A stretch of 64,000 nt of DNA from Heterodera schachtii (Eukaryota > Nematoda > Chromadorea > Rhabditida > Heteroderidae), in contig SIJG01000016.1 of assembly GCA_023374025.1 (NCBI GenBank), forward strand, positions 2,136,142 through 2,200,141, given 5' to 3'. The translations under genes and the position numbers were made by a program. This document shows positions 23,687-34,076 of this stretch, piece after piece. The notes under the pieces were generated by a model. It saw only the letters and a list, made by a program, of their open reading frames with translations. It did no database searches and was not told where the DNA came from. Each line of letters begins with the position of its first letter. Positions within the stretch are counted from its first letter, which is position 1.

Positions 23687-24480
23687 TCACACATGCTCTC
23701 GTACGATATTGCCTTTTTTCGCCAAACTGATTTAATAGATTGTTTTAAACTCCTTGTTGCACGATGCAACCAATAAAAGTTCGAGCATTGGCTGCATTTT
23801 CAAATATAAATTTTAATTAAAAGTGGATATTTTCTTAATTTTACAATAGATTAATTTATTTACAAATTATTCTCATTCAATGTTTATGCTTTTATATTTT
23901 AATTCGTTGTTTGAGATTCATATTTAACTTTAAAAGACTGTCGAACATGGCAATATTTATTTGTTGGAAAATTCATTAATTTTACTATATAGTTTTTTTT
24001 AAAATTATGTAAACAAAGGTTGTTTTTGTTGCCGCAATTAGTTATAAGTTTTAACTTTTTTTAATTCCATTTCATTCATAAAAATTTTTTATTTTGAGGC
24101 GATGGATTGTATCGAACAACAATTACCAGAAAAAAAGTTTTTACGAAAAATTTCCGTTAGATAAAATCATTTCGTCTAACTTTTAAAAATTTTAAATCAT
24201 TCATGCTCGTATGTGATTCTCTGTTTTCGAAGCCCTATTCTTTATTTGGAGTTTAATTTAGCTTTAAATAGAGTTTAAATTTATTTTAAATTATGTTTTT
24301 AAGAATTTAATTAATATCCAAAGTCTAACTAATATATATTAAAGAAAAATTTATAACTTTGCAAATCTAAATGTTTATTTGCATTTTATTTAATTTATTA
24401 TATTAAATATTCTGATATTTTTATTTAATCATTATCTAATTTAATCGATCGCATAAATTCCTTGTTCCACGCTGCTGTAA
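23587..24480 (+). repeat. Two diverged direct repeat units about 0.5 kb apart
   Basis: Both units contain gaacaacaattaccagaaaa, ttacgaaaaatttccgtta, cttttaaaaattttaa and catgctc, at 23606-23700 and 24112-24215. Both are followed by a related GC-richer patch (cttgttgcacgatgcaac near 23751; cttgttccacgctgct near 24461). The repeat therefore includes the coding-like island. Confidence 0.7.
23687..23797 (-). pseudogene. Coding-like island with one in-frame TAA
   Basis: ATG at 23797 opens 21 codons (MQPMLELLLVASCNKEFK) to a TAA. The same frame then continues for 14 codons (ISLAKKGNIVREHV) to TGA. A single stop inside an otherwise good frame suggests a decayed exon. The related patch near 24461 is further decayed. 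Confidence 0.4.
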
Positions 24481-24808
24481 GTAGTTAGTTACTTATGACA
24501 ATAAATATGTTTTTGTTATTTATTATTTTTTCTTTTTATTAATAGATTAGTGCGTAAAACTATTTTAATTAGCGCATATTATTAATTATATGCATTAATA
24601 TTGTTAACTGTCTCGCTCCTCTGTGTCCTATTCGTTTGATTTAGGGTTAATCATTTCAAAAAATATTTACTTTTTAAATTTGATTTGTTTTTAGTACCAT
24701 TTTATTAATATATTTTATTTTTGTCAATTTTTTTAGTTATACTTTATGGAAATTTCATATTTTTAGATAGTATTTTTGTGCAATTGATGTTGAAATGATT
24801 AGATGTAA

Positions 24809-24901
24809 TTAGTATAGAATATAGTAAATTATTTTCTTGTCCACTATCATTGTGTCTAATTCAGGGTTGTGGATTGTCGCTAAGTTAATTAAATAAATAA
24901 T
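24809..24901 (-). pseudogene. Coding-like island, unrecognised
   Basis: Thirty sense codons end in TAA at 24809 and include NLATIHNPELDTMIVDKK. The island is GC-richer than its flanks and on the expected strand. No splice signals or family. Confidence 0.35.
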
Positions 24902-25809
24902 GCGTAAAAGTCATTTTCATGTAAAAGAAAAATAAAGACTTTTTGCTTCACACTTTCATTATCAATGTCAGAAATAAATTTTTATTTTCTATTATATTTT
25001 CTCCATGTTGCTGAATATAAAACGACAATAATTATAAATGGCATTTATCAATCATTTCTTTTGATTAGCTGTTTATTTTTCAATTTAAACGACTGATTAA
25101 ATTATCTTTTTATTTTAAAAATTCAAACTAATTTTTTAGTTTATATTTATGCAGCTTCCATTAATGCTTTATCTATTCATATAAGAAAATACACAAAGCA
25201 AGACAACAGTGAAAGGTTTTTCAATTAAATTAATTACTTTTTTTTATTTTTTGTTTTTATTAAAAATATTAATTTTCTTTATTATTGTAAAATTTTTACT
25301 TAAACTGAAGGATTATCTTCTTATGCCTTATTTTATTTTTGCTAATACAAACACAATTTGCAACTATAATAATATTTATTTTATTAGTTAAAATAAGCGA
25401 TATTTTCATATTCAATTTGTGGCTATTAAAAATTTCTTTATTGCAGCACTATCCATTTTAAATCTTAAAATTTTTTAATTATAATTTTCACGACAATATT
25501 ACCTCACAAGCGAGTTTAACTTCGTCAATATATTAACTAATTAACTATTATTTTAAATTGGAGTTATCAAGTTTTTTTATCATATGTTTATTATAATAAC
25601 AGAACCTTATGATTTGCTATTTAAAACGTTAAATATTTAATGAGTATATCTTGAATTTTGATTTTATCGCTTTAATTATCACTTTACTCTAATTATTTAA
25701 AAATAAAGCTTTATTATTTGTTTTGTTAAAAATCTACATATTGAAACATATTTCATTAGTATAAACTGATGTTTTTTTAAGTTTCCATTTATTTTTTTCA
25801 TATATAAAC

Positions 25810-25935
25810 TTATTTATTTTTTATATAATTATCGTGGAATAAATTATTTCTTGCGTCGGCTTGCCTTTATTTTTTTTCGTCGATCATTTGTGAAGGTTTC
25901 CAGTTCGGGTCAACGTTCTCAATTTCTGCTATCTT
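25810..25935 (-). pseudogene. Coding-like island with one in-frame TAA
   Basis: The frame encodes IENVDPNWKPSQMIDEKK, meets TAA at 25867, and continues in frame with RQADARNNLFHDNYIKNK to TAA at 25810. Both halves look like protein. As elsewhere, a CAA-to-TAA change in a relic is the simplest explanation. Confidence 0.4.
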
Positions 25936-26415
25936 TTATTTAATTTACGTATTTTATTTTATAATTATCACTTGTGTTCCAATTTTTTAAATTATGCTTA
26001 TGTTTTTATTTGGGAAAAAATACTGGAACGAATTTGTTTTTATCTTGAAAATATTTTTGGGTTTTTTACAGTATTGTTTTCAAATCTAATTAGTCTGAAT
26101 GGTAAGTTAAGGATCATCTGAAATTTTAGGCTCAACAAATAATAATTAAAAAAAACAAATTTTTTCACTAATATTTTTAAGGTCGCTTTTTTACACGCAT
26201 AAGTTTTATAATTAAGTCATATGCAGTTGTCAATTTTATTAGCTTCATTTTTTGACTTATTTTATAATTAATTTTATTTCACTAAATTATTTTGCCGAAT
26301 TTCTTAAGTAATGTTTCTAATACTTCTTTGTTACACTCCATAAATTATTTCATTAAGCCGTATGTAGTTGTAAAAATTTATTGATTTAAAGTTTTAGTTA
26401 ACTAATTTTAAATAA

Positions 26416-26610
26416 TTAATTTTTATTCTTATTTATTTTCACAGGTGAAATGATCAAAATGGCTGGTCGAAGCAATTCTTTGGGCGACAAGACAACTTTT
26501 TTGTGGTATATTTTATTTTTTATCTTAATCAAATTTAAGAACCTCCGCATTAATAAATTTTTTATTTTATTTTTCTTCTTGTCAAAGCAATGGGAAAATA
26601 ACCTTTGCAA
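26416..26610 (-). CDS. ORF of 64 codons, unrecognised
   Basis: ATG at 26610 opens a Lys-rich frame that includes HKKVVLSPKELLRPAILIIS and ends at 26416. On the + strand, a consensus-like acceptor (ttttcacag ending at 26443) is followed by a 59-codon frame starting EMIKMAGRSNSLGDKTTF, so the coding strand is uncertain. I mildly favour the - strand on the domain pattern. Confidence 0.35.
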   Translation of the reverse strand: MQRLFSHCFDKKKNKIKNLLMRRFLNLIKIKNKIYHKKVVLSPKELLRPAILIISPVKINKNKN

Positions 26611-27260
26611 TTTTAAGTTTTAAATTTTATAATTAAGATCTTTACTCATGCAATTTATATAATTTTTAGATAAATTTATTTTTATATTTCCATAGAACAA
26701 GAACTTTTTTGTTATAATTTATTAATTTTTATTCAAATGTATGCCTAATATTTTTTCAAATTGAAAACCTTTTCACATATTTAACACATTGCTCTTATCC
26801 TGTAAAATTTTGTGCTTTAAGATATTGAAAATCCAAAATTTTTTTAAGGAAACCTTACTTAAGGTTCTGCTCCTGTTTCATTTTAATGGTTGGTTATTTA
26901 TTACATGTAATCCATTTTATTAATTATCTGCTTTGAGTAACGATTAACATTTCAAAAGTACACAAAAATTTTGAATCATTATTTATATGTTTTGTTAATT
27001 TATTCATTTTTATTTATCTCTTTTATTGTGTTTTAGGATGAGAAATTTTTTTTATAATCTATAATTTCTTTTGTGTTATTAATATTTTTGTATCTTTAAT
27101 TTTTCTCAGGAACTTTTGTTCTTTCGTAATGACTATTTCAATTATAAATATATGAAATAATGATATTTTGATTTGTTAATTGAAATCTTGATTTAAATAA
27201 ATTAAAATTTATTCTTCAAATTAAGTTCGTTTATTTATTAATTATTATTATTCTTATTAT

Positions 27261-27489
27261 TCACTTTGGTCCGTTGCGTTTGGGTGGTGTCCTTAGCATA
27301 GATAATGTTTGTTGTAGTGGGAAGGGATCATTGGATTTGCCGAGCAGCTCGCGCACTATTTTTTAATTGAATTATTTAAAATTATTAATTTTTTTTGAAA
27401 ACCCACGTCTGATGAACAGTGGGTGTGTTTCAATTTTTTGAGCAGGTGCCCCTCCACTGCCTCCTCGTTGAGAAGTGCCTATTATTCTC
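27261..27489 (-). CDS. Two-exon 3-prime end of a gene, unrecognised
   Basis: Exon A is 27407-27489, after the acceptor aaaagttag. Exon B is 27261-27355. The 51-nt intron 27356-27406 starts GTGGGT and ends AATAG. Exon A ends one base into a codon and exon B supplies the other two, so the frame runs through to TGA at 27261. The peptide has a Gly/Ser/Ala-rich segment (SQRGGSGGAPAQ), then IETHPLFIR, LRELLGKSNDPFPLQQ and a basic end (RTPPKRNGPK). The GC content of both exons far exceeds the intron. The 5-prime part of the gene was not found. This is one of the best-supported spliced genes here; function unknown. Confidence 0.6.
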
Positions 27490-27963
27490 CTAACTTTTAG
27501 AAAAAATATTATATAATTTTTAAATATAAATATAAAGTTAGTTCAATTTGCTTTTATTTCATAAATTGAAGATTTTTATATTTTTCATAATTGTTAAAAA
27601 ATTATAGTCTTCGATTTTGAATTTTTTAAAAATAAATCATAATTTCTTTTTTATTCATATTTTTTTGTTTAATTAATTTCTTGCATTTAGGGTGGTTTTA
27701 TCATTGGACCATAACATTAGTAAAACTAAGAAAATTTTAATTTTTTATAAATAAATATAATTTATTTCTCTTTTTTTTGTTTTTCGCTATTGGGATTCTC
27801 CTTTAATCTTTATTAACAATAAGAGAATGTTTTTTAAAAATTTAGATCCGTTTTAGAATCCAAAACTGACGTCCGGGTTGATTACACGCTCGATTTTGTT
27901 TATTCACTCAAAATTCTGTTTTTTTTCTTTAATTTTTTATTTTTCAAATTATTTTTTAGTTTA

Positions 27964-28820
27964 TTACAACATTTTATTATATTTTACTAATTCTTCAAAA
28001 CTACTATCTAGAACTTCATTATTTATTTTCATTAATAAATTTCTATATTTTGGCTTATTTAACTTATCAATAGGGATTGTTTTTTATGTAAATGCATTTT
28101 TTTCCTGGATAATTACTGGGAAACACTTTCATTTTTTTGTTTGCGAACAAAAGTTGGTACTTTTATTTAATTTTTCTGATTTTTCTACATATTACTATAT
28201 ACATATTTTTATATACATATTTTAAACTTTTTCGTACATATTTCGCTATTTCCGTTCATATTTTTTTTTGTTTATATTTGAGGATTTTTGAGAATTTACA
28301 GAAATTTTTTGTGAAAAAAATAAAAAAAATTTTTTGGAAATGTATCCCTAAAAAATCGATTTTTTATTCAAAAAATGAGGTATCAAAATAATTTTTTAAA
28401 AACTAAAAAATGATTCTAAGCCAATTTATGTAATTTTTATGGATTTTGTGCCTGTGTCACCATTTACTAGGGATTTTTTTTTCAAAAAAATAACAATTTT
28501 TATTTACATATTTCTTACATGTTTTGGGTTTTTGTACATATTTCTTCATATTTTAGCATTTTGATACATATTTTATTTACATATTTCGCGATATTTTTTA
28601 CATAAAAAAACAATCCCTACTTATCAAAATTTCCGCGCTGTTGAATGTCCTTAATCGTATATTTGGCGCTTCGGTACATCAACATCTCAAAGAGAATGTC
28701 GGCATGTATTCGCGAAAAATTATGTATAGTTGTTGTAGTTTTGATTGTACACTGAAAGCCACTTGTCAATGAATAGATATAATTAAATGAGTTGCCCAAT
28801 TTGGCGTGATTTTCTTTCAT
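27964..28820 (-). pseudogene. Single-exon gene interrupted by a hAT-like MITE
   Basis: The first part (28620-28820) runs 67 codons from ATG at 28820, with polar content including TTTTIHNFSRIHADILFEML and IKDIQQRGNFDK. The MITE at 28071-28619 then interrupts it. Taking out the element and one 8-bp target copy joins it in frame to 28062-27964, whose tail ends KYNKML and TAA. The original frame was 99 residues. The tail also survives at 6925-7029 in the inverted copy. I do not recognise the protein family. With the element present, translation would run on for only a codon or so into the MITE. Confidence 0.65.
28071..28619. mobile_element. hAT-like MITE with perfect 8-bp target duplication
   Basis: Ends are TAGGGATTGTTTTTTATGT and its reverse complement, and the element is flanked on both sides by CTTATCAA (28063-28070 and 28620-28627). 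An 8-bp duplication and TA-rich ends are typical of hAT-superfamily insertions. The 549-bp interior has many copies of a tacatattt unit and no transposase frame. Confidence 0.85.
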
Positions 28821-30009
28821 TTAGATAAATATTATTGGCTTTTTTGTGATTTTATCAATTTTGGAAATTAATAATCATTAATTACGGATCATTAAATTGG
28901 CCATTCTCGCCAATTAATAAAGTAGGAAACTTCGTTTAAATTTCAATATTATACTTTTAAAAACAAATGCGTTTCTATTTATATATAATCTGCTGCAAAT
29001 TAACTATTTTTATCTTGGAGCAGGCTGACCACATGGTGGCATTTTTTTCGAAACGATGAAGTTAATCTTCTCCCATATATTCTATTTTTGGAAGAAAGGG
29101 TTCATATATAAATTTTAGTTTATAAATTTTACACCAAATTTTTTTTCTATTAAATTTGTATTTTTAAAAAAGCATTGCTTTTATATGATATTTTTCTTTA
29201 TACCTTTAATAATAAACTTGCTATTTTTTTCTTTTAATCTTAACTTATTTGTTCCTATTTAAATTTTTTTAATATATTTGATTTTAAATGGAATTTACAG
29301 TTTGATTTTTCAATGGACTTGTTTAAAAACTAATTATAAAAAATTCAGGTTTACTTGTACTGTACAAGGGTAACGGCGAACTTGGATATGATCTTTTTTA
29401 AGTAAAAGATGAAATATTTATTTATAATTATATAAAGATTTTATTTCAAGTTCACTATGGGTTATATTCGTATATTAATGTGTTTCATTGACGAATACCA
29501 AGTGTGTGTGATGTTATTGTTTTTTCGCTAATTAATTAGGTAGTCTTTATTAGCAGGTATCCTGTTAACTTTTAGAAAAAAAATATTATATAATTTAATA
29601 AACAATTTTTTTTAAATCCACCTTGTACTTTGGTAGAAATATTAGAAATTTGCATTTATTTTTTTTGAAAAATCAGTGTACTTGTTAATTTTTATATTAC
29701 CGATTAAGGCATTTTCATAGTTCATTTCTGCTAATTAAATAAATAATTCGATTTATTTCGTTATCACAAGAAAATATTTGTATTTTTTGTCTGACTAATA
29801 GAGATTTATAAATTATTTTAGCTTAAATTTTTTTATTTTTACCTCATTGCTTTGTTTTTATTTCTTCTATTTAAATTTTCAAAGTTTTTCTCATGGAAAT
29901 TGACCGCCACTTTTTAATGTGATTCGGATGATCTTTTAAAATACTATTAGAAAAGTATGTACAATTTAATTCTCACTTTTTTTCGGTATTTGGTTTAATT
30001 TTGTTCTTA

Positions 30010-30645
30010 TAATATATATTTTAATTAATAAAAAATAAGACAATTTCAGTTATTTAACTTTTTTTTGTGTGATTTATTTTTTGTCAAATGATTTTGATTA
30101 GCATTTCTTCAGTGATCTTGTACATAAGAAAATTTTTTTTTAGCTTTTGTAGTTTTTAATATTTTCTAATCATTTAATTTCGTCATCTTTAATAAATACA
30201 CATTCAATTTAATTTACCTTATCAAATGCTTTTCATTTTGTTATTATTTATGATTTTAACAATCATATTTTTTAATTGTTCGCAGATTTACCTAAAATTA
30301 AAGAAAAATTTCTCATTTATTTTGATTCAAAAATTTTAACTAAACAAAGGGTTTCATTTTTTATTTGAATTTTGGGTTTTTCCTTTTACTAAATTTAAAA
30401 CAATTTTTCATAAGGTTGGGTTTAACTTCTGGAAAATAAAATAAACTTTTTCTTAAAAAAAAGAAAATATAAGACAAATTTGTTCCTTCATAATTTTACA
30501 AATAATTTGGTTTACTATAAGAGAAGCATGAAAATCAGATTCCGAAAAATTTTCGATTTTTACACAATTTTCGCAAGATTAATAAATTTTAGTTTAATTG
30601 TATTTTTTTCATCTAAAATGATTCACATACCAAAATATCATTTCA
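30010..30645 (+). repeat. Third copy of the palindrome-arm repeat, without transposon
   Basis: Matches 14042-14664 closely and lacks the Tc1-like element. It starts where the inverted block 27868-29990 ends. Small indels distinguish it from the 14 kb copy. Confidence 0.85.
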
Positions 30646-30810
30646 CATTCAAGAACAAAAAAAAAATGAATAAACGTTTTGCTGAATGTAAAAAAATAGA
30701 ATGAAAGAATGAATGTAGTTATTTGGAGAACAATTTGAGCCTTTTGTGCAAAATGACAGTGGAACGAAGGCACTGCGTCCCTTTATATTGATTAACACAA
30801 ATGAAGCAGT

Positions 30811-30945
30811 AATAGAGAGAGAGAGAGAGAGAGAAGAGATAAAGGGGGGAATAGAGAGTGTGAAGAGAAACAAAAGAAATGAGAAAGACTGCGAGAGAGA
30901 GACTGAGAGAGTGACAAAAAAGAGAGAGGTGGGGCAAAGAACAAA
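30811..30945 (+). repeat. GA-rich simple-sequence tract
   Basis: A perfect (GA)n run near 30814-30834 grades into a purine-only tract to about 30945. All frames through it are open because of composition. The apparent basic or Ser-rich peptides on both strands are not evidence of coding. Confidence 0.8.
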
Positions 30946-31045
30946 CAAATAAAAATAGGCAAAAGGACGCTTTCTACTAAGTTTCCCAATTAATGTAAAT
31001 TAAAAGGATCCAAAATATTTTAAAAAATCACACAAAAATTTTATT

Positions 31046-32130
31046 AGCATTAGAAATATAAAAAATAATAATGAAAATAATGATTTTACGATTTGTACTG
31101 AATTTTAAATGAATATCTTGACTTATACGATGTTTTTTTCTCGTGGACCAATCTTGACGAATATGGTACCATTCGATAGCTCTCGATGAGACAAATCGTT
31201 CTAGGGGTGGGGGAAGTTGATCCGACAAGTATAAACCGGTTTTTTAACCGATTAAAACCTAATAGTGCCAATTCAGTACCAAACTTAATGCAGGGAAACT
31301 GGTGCAAATAGGTCATTTAGCTTATTGCGCTAAAAAACCGCCGCACACTCGACTACGGCGGCCAGTAGGTGGGGCGAGACTACGGGCTACGGAAGAAGTC
31401 CGCGCGTGATCCGCAGGCGGTTGACTGATTGGCGGGGGCCCTTCGGGCCCCCGCAGTCAACCGCCTGTGGCGCTCGTCAGACTGCTTCCTCCGCCCTCCG
31501 TCTCGCCCCACTACTTGCTCCGTCTTCGCATGCTCCCTTTTGCGAAAATTTACTTCATTTTGTTTATCCATTTTTCGTTGGTACTGAAATGTCTATTAAA
31601 AAATAATTAATTCATTAAAAATGCCCAATTTTCTTCACTTTTTGTGTTTTGAATCGGTTCAAAAATCGGTTTATACTTGTCGGATCAACTTCCCCCACCC
31701 CTAGATCGATCTGTCTCATCGAGAGCTATCGATTGGTAGCATATTCGTCGAGATTGGTCCACGAGAAAAAAACATCGTATAAGTCAAGAGAACCTTTTAA
31801 ATAAGCATTAAAAATATAAAAAAATTAATGGGAATTAGAAATATAAAAAAATAATGATTTACGATTTGTACTGAATATTAAATGGGCACCAGGAATAATA
31901 AATAAATATAATATGATTTTACGATTTGTACTGAGTTTTAAATGGGCATTAGAAATAATAAATAAATATAATATGATTTTACGATTTGTACTGAGTTTTA
32001 AATGGGCATTAGAAATAATAAATAGATATAATATGATTTTACGATTTGTACTGAATTTTAAATGGGCATTCGAAATATAAAAAATATTAATGGGAATTAG
32101 AAATATAAAAAATAATGATTTTACATCTCC
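31046..32130 (+). repeat. 60-bp minisatellite interrupted by a foldback element
   Basis: The phrase acgatttgtactga recurs at exactly 60-base steps (31861, 31921, 31981, 32041), each followed by ttttaaatgggcat and aataataaat. A partial unit lies left of the foldback element at 31086 and degenerate units follow at 32085-32130, so the element split an existing array. Confidence 0.85.
31116..31789. mobile_element. Foldback (long-hairpin) element with GC-rich core
   Basis: The ends TCTTGACTTATACGATG and reverse complement start terminal inverted repeats of about 135 bp with only scattered mismatches (31116-31250 and 31650-31789). They include ctaggggtgggggaagttga. The core 31365-31517 is about 60-65% GC in a genome near 20%. 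It folds further: gtggggcgagac pairs with gtctcgccccac, caggcggttgact (31414) pairs with agtcaaccgcctg (31455), and gcgggggccc pairs with gggcccccgc around a 3-base loop at 31442-31444. No transposase frame. The octamer ttttaaat occurs on both sides and could be a target duplication or just array sequence. Confidence 0.75.
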
Positions 32131-32472
32131 AATTCAGAACAAATCTGAAAACTTCAAGACACTTTGGGCTCTTGGCTTCAATAAAAGGTAGTGTGACACT
32201 GATAAATTCTTCATTAGTAATAATTTATTTAAAAATTTCCATATTTTCTTTCTTCATTAATACATTTAAAAAAAAAAAGATTAATGCAAATAATTTATTA
32301 ATATAAACAAATTATTTTTTAATAAAAACTAAATAGAGATTAATTATATATTGTTAAATTTGTAATCATTAATTAATTATTTGAGAATAGTGATAATTTA
32401 AATTGCATTAAAGAAAAAATGTTTTATTTTTTTTTATTAATTCCTTTTATTATTGTTCCTCATCATTTTAAA

Positions 32473-34076
32473 ATGCCATTTTCAAATGCAAATCCATCGG
32501 TAAGATAATGAATTAGGGAAATAATTTAGAAACACATTTTTATTAATTAGGGAGAGGACCAAATGCTCGTTGCGATTATGAAAGGGCACCAAAAAATTGA
32601 TATTACTGACAAAATAGCAGATGAATTTAAAGAATATGAACGTACAGAATACCAAAAATATCAAAAATATTTGAACATTTTGTATGAATATTTGTTCAGA
32701 GAATACGTCGGAATGCCCACAATGAAGCCAAAATTCGTATTTAAAGCTGAAATTGACATTAATGGGTCAATAATTTATGCGGTGAATTGTCTTGTCCAAA
32801 TTTCGCAATTTTATTTTATAAAAGTGATGGCATCAACTTATGAATATAAATTAAATACAAGGTTCATCAATTATTTTGAACCAATATTGTTGAATGAGAA
32901 GAGAATGAACAATGAAATGAAAAAAAAATAATAATCTAAAATTGCCAATTAATGAAATTATTTTGGAATTGGCAATTGAAACAGCAAATGAATGGCAAAC
33001 AAATGAAACTTTAAACGAAATAATGCAACAAAATTTTGAAGAATATTTAAAGAAAATGTTCAGAAAAGCGGAACAAATTGCAAAAGAAGAGAATCCATAC
33101 AAAGCCAATAAAATAAATAATGACAAACATCGAATAATTATCAATTCAAAAATCGATAATAACTTGAAATGGGTAGGAGTTATCATTTAATGATAGGTAA
33201 TTATATAAATTCAAAATTTAGACTGAAGATGCTTTATTTTCGGAATTTGTCAAGGGATTAGCAGCAGCGACAAATGCGGAGAACTTTTCTAAGATGGCTA
33301 AAGAACAGGGTTTCGATCTCAAAATTTTGAAAATCCTCATTTCAGCCATAAAAAATCCTCATTTGCCACAAAAATAACTCAAAAAAATCCTCATTTGGAA
33401 TAAAAAATACTCATTTTTTAAAACATCATAAAATTGCAAACAAAATCAGTCAACTGTCATATTTTTCATTTGAAACAATCACGGCGCCTATCAGCGCCAC
33501 CGGACCTATTTTTTTCTTAAAAAATTGACCAAAAAATCGCAAAATTGGTAATTTTGGTAAAAATCTATAACGATCTCATTTAACACCACAAAAAAAAAAT
33601 TTCGATTTCTATTGTTTTAATTTTTGCTTTTAAATGGCTTTTTTGTGGCGCGGTTTTTCCAAAAAACTTTTTGGTGACATTGTGGGAAGGGGGTCCGGCA
33701 GTGCCGATAGGCGCTGCCGGAAAAAATTTGGGATTTTGAGTGCGATTTGTTAAGATTTTGTCAAAAAAATAATTTTGACCCCCTCTATCGAATTCCTCTT
33801 TATTTTTTTCTACAAAATTATTCCAATTATTTATGTCGAAAGAAAGAAAAGCGAACTTTTTATAGGAATGAAGACCGACGCATGATCTCGCTTGGGTTAT
33901 GTGAAATTGAGAAAATGCAACAGCATTTGACACAAAAATATGAGGCCCATCTTGGCGTTGTGTATTTGATGCGAGAGAATTGGCAATGTGAAATAATTGC
34001 GGCGGACCAATTAACTGACAATAAACGGAATCAATGCCAAACATATCGCAAATATAATTTTACTAACAGAGTTTGA
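32473..34076 (+). pseudogene. Gene-family copy 2: multi-exon, frameshifted, MITE-interrupted
   Basis: Exon 1 is 32473-32499, starting ATGCCA. A 51-nt intron (32500-32550, GTAAG...TTAG) joins in frame to exon 2 (32551-33172), which begins GEDQMLVAIMKGHQK and contains YQKYQKYLNILYEYLFREYV. A run of A at 32920-32928 breaks the frame: the first part stops at TAA near 32929, and the rest (PINEIILELAIETANEWQ onward) is one frame away. A 49-nt intron (33173-33221) joins in frame to exon 3, which matches copy 1 (ENFSKMAKE). A MITE interrupts exon 3 at 33306, and the match resumes at 33819 through DQLTDNKRNQCQTYRKY. Family unrecognised; the repeated KYLxILYEYLF module is notable. The A-run could be an assembly error. 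Confidence 0.7.
33306..33809. mobile_element. hAT-like MITE inserted in gene-family copy 2
   Basis: Begins CAGGGTTTCGATC directly after ctaaagaa (33298-33305). The uninterrupted homologue at 14800 reads straight from aaagaa to tattcaaat, which fixes the insertion point. The right flank starts ctacaaaa (33810-33817), a 6/8 match to the left octamer. Inside, a GC-rich segment (33479-33505, ggcgcctatcagcgcc) is inverted at about 33690-33720. The interior is shared with elements at 47583 and 58226. The right terminus has diverged. Confidence 0.65.

Larger units (their letters stand above)
27868..29990 (+). repeat. Long inverted repeat, right copy (partner 4930-7125)
   Basis: See the left copy. 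This copy holds the full MITE and the complete but interrupted gene. It lacks the 580-base segment found at 5343-5925. It ends about 20 bases before the shared repeat at 30010. Confidence 0.85.

Noticed and set aside
30649..30952. Several overlapping frames through the GA-rich tract, including Ser/Leu-rich and Glu/Arg-rich proteins
   Set aside because: A purine-only simple repeat is open in most frames on both strands by composition.
31414..31467. Stem-loop resembling a bacterial terminator
   Set aside because: It is the tip of a much larger foldback palindrome in eukaryotic DNA, with no upstream bacterial-type gene.
31380..31606. Arg/Ala-rich ORFs in the GC-rich core of the foldback element
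   Set aside because: GC-rich palindromic DNA has few stops. The two strands give mirror-image frames and neither has coding features.
31861..32100. Regular 60-bp repeats as a possible CRISPR array
   Set aside because: The whole 60-bp unit is repeated with no variable spacers, in a eukaryotic context with no cas genes.
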